Source of the DNA: Riptortus pedestris
Lineage: Eukaryota; Arthropoda; Insecta; Hemiptera; Alydidae
DNA length: 64,000 nucleotides
Reading direction: 5' to 3'
Assembly: GCA_019009955.1 (NCBI GenBank)
Contig: CM032230.1
Location: forward strand, 8,238,001 to 8,302,000
The notes beneath the pieces are model-generated. The model was not told the DNA's origin, ran no database searches, and saw nothing but the letters and a program-made list of their open reading frames with translations. The position numbers and the translations under genes were made by a program. Shown here piece by piece: positions 59,241 to 64,000 of this stretch (its first letter is position 1; every line of letters starts with the position of its first letter).

Positions 59241-59862
59241 TTTGGTATTCTCAACAAAAGCGAAAATGAACGCAATAAATAAACAAAAGGAACTTCTTAT
59301 TCCAATCTGAAATACTAAATATTGTTTTCAACAGATCTTTAGTTGACGATCGATAAATACTTATTTTTTCATAACTGGAAAAAGTTTATTTGATCTCTAA
59401 CATACTCGATATTTAACCGTTTCAGTCAACACTAAAGATAATATTTTCTATTGGCTGAAATCGGTCCTGGAACAGTAGCGATCTTCATCTCTGTTATAAT
59501 GAGTCGGATCATAAAATGTTCTATCTAATCCAGATACATCGGAAAACGTGGGATGGTAATAACATGAATGTAATTAATTTTTTGGTCAACTCGAAAATGT
59601 TTATTTGATCTATACCGATATTTAGCCGTTTCAGTAATGACTGAAGATCATATTCGTTAATCGTGCCAGGAATAGAGGGGGGAGGGGGGAGATTTAGAGG
59701 GAGGAGAATCCAAACATCCAAAATATTATATCTCCGTTATGAGTTGAATCGAAAAATGATATAGAATCGATCTTATTAAACCATAGATGCTCTACAATTG
59801 TTGTTGTTCCTTCTTCCTTGTCTTCAGTCATAAGTGAGCGCCCTCTTCTACTCATCCAATTT
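59241..59862. repeat. Family B internal fragments
   Basis: Interior words with a G-rich run at 59677-59690 (GGGGGGAGGGGGGA); no termini. Confidence 0.5.
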
Positions 59863-60476
59863 TAGCAGATTTCCCTTAAGGGAAATCAGCTATTGAGGTC
59901 GTACTCATGACGCGATTTTCGAAATTATTCTTCTATTGTCCGTCGATCCTACCCAGGGGATGACGAAAATGAGGTCCATTCAAAACTGTATATATATTCG
60001 TCTTTTACCGCTCTAGCGGTCGCAATTTTAGTCTTAACGTTACCAAACTTGATATATAATCGTTTTATACAAAATTAATCTCAAGTTCGGTACCGGTTGA
60101 CATCGTACCAAGGGGGGGGGGTTTAGAGGGGGAGAATTTCGAAAATTCTTAATATCTCCGTTATTATGTGTAGGATCGAAAAATTGTATAGAACTAATCT
60201 TATTGCAAATGTAATGTTCTTTAAATGTTGTTAATTACATTTTTTCACTATCATGAATATTAAGTGAGATATTTGCATTTTTTAGTTTTCGGTCTTCAGT
60301 AAAGCCCCACTCCTACTCATCTCATACTAACAATACTCTATTAGGCTATGAAGCACTTTATTTGAAGCTTAAATACCACATATTGTTCTCATTGATTTTT
60401 TAAGTTTTGAGATAAATGCAAATACGTAGCGTACACGGGAAATCTGCTTAGTTAAGGGAGCCCCTGCGTGAGGGAC
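59863..60476 (-). mobile_element. Family B element
   Basis: Textbook hairpin end TTTCCCTTAAGGGAAATC preceded by TTAGCAGA; ACCGCTCTAGCGGTCGC; G run 60113-60121; end CGGGAAATCTGCTTAG and CCCCTGCGTGAGGGAC. Confidence 0.85.
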
Positions 60477-60535
60477 TCTTTTTGATTAGAAATTGAGATA
60501 TGTGGCGAAGTGAGACCAGTAGCATGCCACACCAT

Positions 60536-60582
60536 GAGAGAAATCTGCTTATTTTGCACAGCCCCTGGGGGACGGGCTTTTT
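60536..60582 (-). repeat. Family B terminus
   Basis: GAGAGAAATCTGCTTATTTTG, CAGCCCCTGGGGGACGGGC; isolated second end just past the previous copy. Confidence 0.65.
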
Positions 60583-60979
60583 CGGCATAAGAAGGGAATT
60601 TATAATCTCTTCCATGAAGAAATTCATGTTATATGAAATCCCCATGAGATTTCCCTTGAACGAGCGATTTCTGCTGAAATTGATGAAAAGCCACAGTTGG
60701 AGCGAAGAGCTCTGCACACGTATATAAATGCAGATGGGCGGTGTTAATGCTCTGCTCCGCCAGTCTAGCGTGCCGTCAAGGAGACGCTGAATTTCCCAGT
60801 TATGTTAACACTGCAATAACTCGTCGAGACACAATAACTTAAAACCGACAATGGGCAGAAAATGTTGTAGGACAATTCATTTAAATAACAGTGTTCAGTA
60901 ATTAGTCATTTTCTAATGACTTTAGTGCACAGCAGTAAAAAAAAATGAAAGGATTAAAATAAGGCAGTTATGAAAAACG

Positions 60980-61024
<45 letters not shown>

Positions 61025-61148
61025 AGAAATTAATGAATGAAAACTGCTTAGGCAAATTACTATAGTAGTATGTGTTTTGAACTTGATGGTCTAAATTAAC
61101 CACCAATTAATATTTTACTTCGCCCTACAGGTTTCACCCTCTTGTGGC
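60583..61148. other. Unassigned sequence with a TA tract
   Basis: TA run 60981-61022; otherwise no feature recognised. Confidence 0.45.
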
Positions 61149-61237
61149 ATCCCTTAAGGGAAATCAGCTATTCAGGTCCGCCTCATGACGCGACTTTTGA
61201 AAAATTTACTCAAATTTCCATCGATCCTACCCATGAT

Positions 61238-61313
<76 letters not shown>

Positions 61314-61488
61314 AACGTCCACTTTTTGCAACATAGTCTAAACGGGACGGGTTATCTACAGGTTACCAACCTTTTCAAGTCAGGTGGGATTTTAGGATGT
61401 TATTTAATGTAAGTGTAATAGGAACTGAAGAAATATCGTTGGACATTAAAATGCATATATATAAAATATATAAAGTTTTATATGTGTG

Positions 61489-61547
<59 letters not shown>

Positions 61548-62313
61548 CTGTTAATACACTGGCGGACGCAATTTTTGTTTGATCGTTACCAAAATTGATA
61601 TTTAATATTTTTATACAAAAAGGAAGGTCAAGTTCATTAATGGCTGACATCGTAACACTGGGAGGGAGAAACTAGAAAATTAGAAATATCTCCGTTATTA
61701 TACGTCGAATTGAAACATTGTATAGAAACAATCTTATTGCAAATTAAATGTACTATAAATATTATTATATACATTTATTCTCTATCTTGAATATTAACCG
61801 AGATATTTGCATTTTTTAGTTTTCAGAGTTCTTTAAACCTCCACTCCTACTCATAAACAATACTCTTTTATATAAGAAACCACATTATTCAAAGCTTAAT
61901 TATTTAATATTGTTTTCAAGAGATCTTTATTACACGAGATACATGCAAGTATATACATGTTGAAGGGGAGGGGGCCTTCTATAGTTCTTGGCCTACTAAA
62001 ATTTATTAGATATAATAAATAGTTTGCAGTAAGGTTAATATGTTATATTCAGATATATATCAGTAATTGTTTTTCTTTCCGGTAAAGAATATGTCTATCT
62101 GTACATTCTGAGAGGTTGGCTGACCTGTATGTTTACAATTCTGACGATTTCCGATGTAGAGGTTATTAAAATGTAAATTCACTGAAAGATTTATCATTAC
62201 CTTTTGTATTTATTTGCTTAACATTCACGGTGGTGTTACCAGTATGTAGTTTATCCATTGTAAAACTCCGCTTGGGAAATCTGCTTAGTTTACGCAGCAC
62301 CTGCGTGACGGAC
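61149..62313 (-). mobile_element. Family B element with nested SINE fragment
   Basis: Hairpin end CCCTTAAGGGAAATCAG; (CA)n/TA tract 61233-61308; SINE tail fragment 61309-61395 (TTAACGTCCACTTTTTGC); second TA tract 61494-61544; interior; end GGGAAATCTGCTTAGTTTAC and CCTGCGTGACGGAC. Confidence 0.8.
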
Positions 62314-63072
62314 TTTTACTATAATGGTTGAGGCTTACCTCATATATAATAGTCAATCATGCCTTCAAAAGACTCTGACAAGCAAGAATAAATAGAACAA
62401 ACATTTTCATTAAAACGACTTGCAGGCCCTCGCCCCATAGTCCTGTTCATCTGGAGAACGGCAGTTAAAAACTCAATCTGTTACTTAGAGGTACTGTAAT
62501 GAACCAAGTTGGAGCCGGCTAAATTGGAGAAAGGAAATGAATCAAACATGAAGTCACATAAATTTGTAGTTACAAACGGACTTGCCATCTTAATCTGATT
62601 CCGACATAACTGTTCCGTTGCAGTAAATGTGCAGTGAAACTACTAAGTGCAAATAGAGTTAAACGCATAACGGATACAGCCTGCGGATGAAGTCAGTTCT
62701 GCATTAATATTAATTTAGATTGACAACCCTTAACAGTATAGATGTTATCATGAACAGTACTCATTGAAACATCAATGTTAAGCACTGATTTATTTATTTG
62801 AACGCGGGTTCGATTCTCGCCTGGCACTAAATGTTAACGAACTCAATTGCCTTGGCTAATAATTAGAACAATAACACTTTATAAAAGAATTAAGTGTGGC
62901 TGCACACCGATGGTCAGTTGCTGACTACACAGCTAAATTATCTATCACTTGACATTAAAGTAGTTAATGAAATAAAAGTTGAGTTAAATTAAAACCAATA
63001 CGTTTGCGACAAAATATAATAAAAATAAAAAGTAATAAAAATAAAACAAGTAAGATAAATAAAATAAAAAAA
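62314..63072. other. Unassigned sequence with a SINE fragment
   Basis: 62805-62880 holds a SINE B-box region (GCGGGTTCGATTCTCGCC, AACGAACTCAATTGCC). No gene. Confidence 0.5.
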
Positions 63073-63611
63073 GTCCGTCAAGCAGGGGCTGCGTAAACTA
63101 AGCAGATTTCCCACGTGAAGTTTTAAATAGAGAAATCTGCTTAATAACAACTGTAGTAGTAAGAAACCTCTAAACCTAAAACATTATTTAGGGCGTAATA
63201 ACCCAGTAGTTTCTAGCCCCAAAAAACAGTTAACCTAACCTCCAAACCTATTCACGAGGGACGAATAGTTATGGAAACGGCCGCCAGAGCTCTCGGCGGA
63301 AAGTCCGAACAGCCTACTGGCGACCAAACGAAGAATACAAATGCAAATATCTTGGTTAATATTCAAGATACAGAATAAATGTATAGAACAATATTTATAG
63401 TACATTTAATTTGCAATAAGATTGATTCTATACAATTGTTCGATCCGACGCATAATAACGGAGATATTTCGATTTTTCAAAAATCCCTCTCTAAACCCCC
63501 CTCCCACTGGTCCGATTTCAGCCATTAACGAACATGATCTTCCTTTTTACATAAAACGATTAAATTCCGAGTTTGATAAAGATCAAACAAAAATAGATAG
63601 AGCGTTAACAG

Positions 63612-63684
<73 letters not shown>
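63073..63684 (+). mobile_element. Family B element, 5' part, ending in TA tract
   Basis: GTCCGTCAAGCAGGGGCTGC start; nearly identical to 34199-34750; TA tract 63617-63684, at which it is interrupted by a family A element. The hairpin 3' end would lie beyond the window. Confidence 0.85.
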
Positions 63685-63685
<1 letters not shown>

Positions 63686-64000
63686 TAGCTCAGATACCCG
63701 GCTTCGCCCGGGAATTGATTTGAGGCTGAATGGTGATGGTATTTTTTTGGCAAGGCTTTACTTTGCACAATATTTTGACATTTACCCGTCCCAGTATTTA
63801 GGGTTAATACCCGTTGTTGGCATTTGTTAATAATAAAATTAATTTTTATGTATTTCTTCACTGTCCTCCAAATTGTCATATTTCCCGTCTCCTGTGCATT
63901 ATGCATAGATTTCAGTTATTAAGGACAAAATATTAAAATAGATTTGAATTAATTTTTCCAGGTGAGGTACCTCATAGTTCAAATAGGAATGAACTGTAGA
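63685..64000 (+). mobile_element. Family A element, runs off window
   Basis: CTAGCTCAGATACCCGGC start, TTTACCCGTCCCAGTATTTAGG, CCCGTCTCCTGTGCATTATG, AGGTGAGGTACCTCATAG; continues past the window end. Confidence 0.85.

Noticed and set aside
63422..63688. Frames ending in long Tyr-Ile runs over TA tracts (also elsewhere)
   Set aside because: They are translations of TATATA microsatellites inside family B copies.

Overview
The window is eukaryotic nuclear DNA: very AT-rich, with spliced coding exons, long (TA)n tracts, non-LTR retrotransposons, tRNA-derived SINEs and many short non-autonomous repeats. The mix (I-clade and Jockey-like LINEs, a Merlin-type DNA element, repeats with AACAAACAAAC tails) suggests an arthropod, most likely an insect. 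No species can be named from sequence alone, and there is no prokaryotic gene organisation.

The best-supported host gene is on the minus strand and spans about 17 kb. Its three exons (28463-29133, 21027-21213, 11754-12038) join with compatible phases (2/1, then 0/0) at consensus GT/AG sites, giving a predicted 380-residue protein. I do not recognise the family. The protein ends in a cysteine-rich tail whose last four residues, CAIM, form a farnesylation-type CaaX box. Both introns are packed with repeats.

The 3' part of this gene is duplicated in tandem. Block 1-9636 matches block 11898-18878, including the terminal exon. The visible 141 bases of the second terminal exon (1-141) differ at four sites, all synonymous. 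Each block gained its own insertions later. The left block carries a 4.6-kb I-clade LINE (4828-9440) whose empty site is preserved in the right block. The right block carries two inverted copies of a TA-flanked repeat and is cut off at its right edge by a truncated Jockey-like LINE (18879-20604).

From about 22 kb to the end the window is almost entirely repeats, named here for reference. Family A is a TA-flanked element starting CTAGCTCAGATACCCGG, with internal ~300-bp tandem monomers. Family B is an element of about 0.5-1.2 kb with one end starting GTCCGTCACGCAGGGGC and the other a TTTCCCTTAAGGGAAA hairpin followed by CTAA, with inverted GCAGATTTCCC motifs near both ends and an internal (TA)n. 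B looks like a Helentron/DINE-type non-autonomous rolling-circle element. Family S is a class-II-tRNA-like SINE with a (TAA)n tail. A copies repeatedly sit inside the TA tract of B copies. Other features are a Merlin-type element nested in a B terminus, an 83-bp satellite with dimeric higher-order structure (54640-56035), an 89-bp AT-rich tandem array (45745-46200), a 660-bp inverted repeat with arms 4.2 kb apart, and several short fragments resembling the hammerhead-like ends of Penelope-like elements. Apart from the minus-strand gene, no host coding sequence is convincingly supported.
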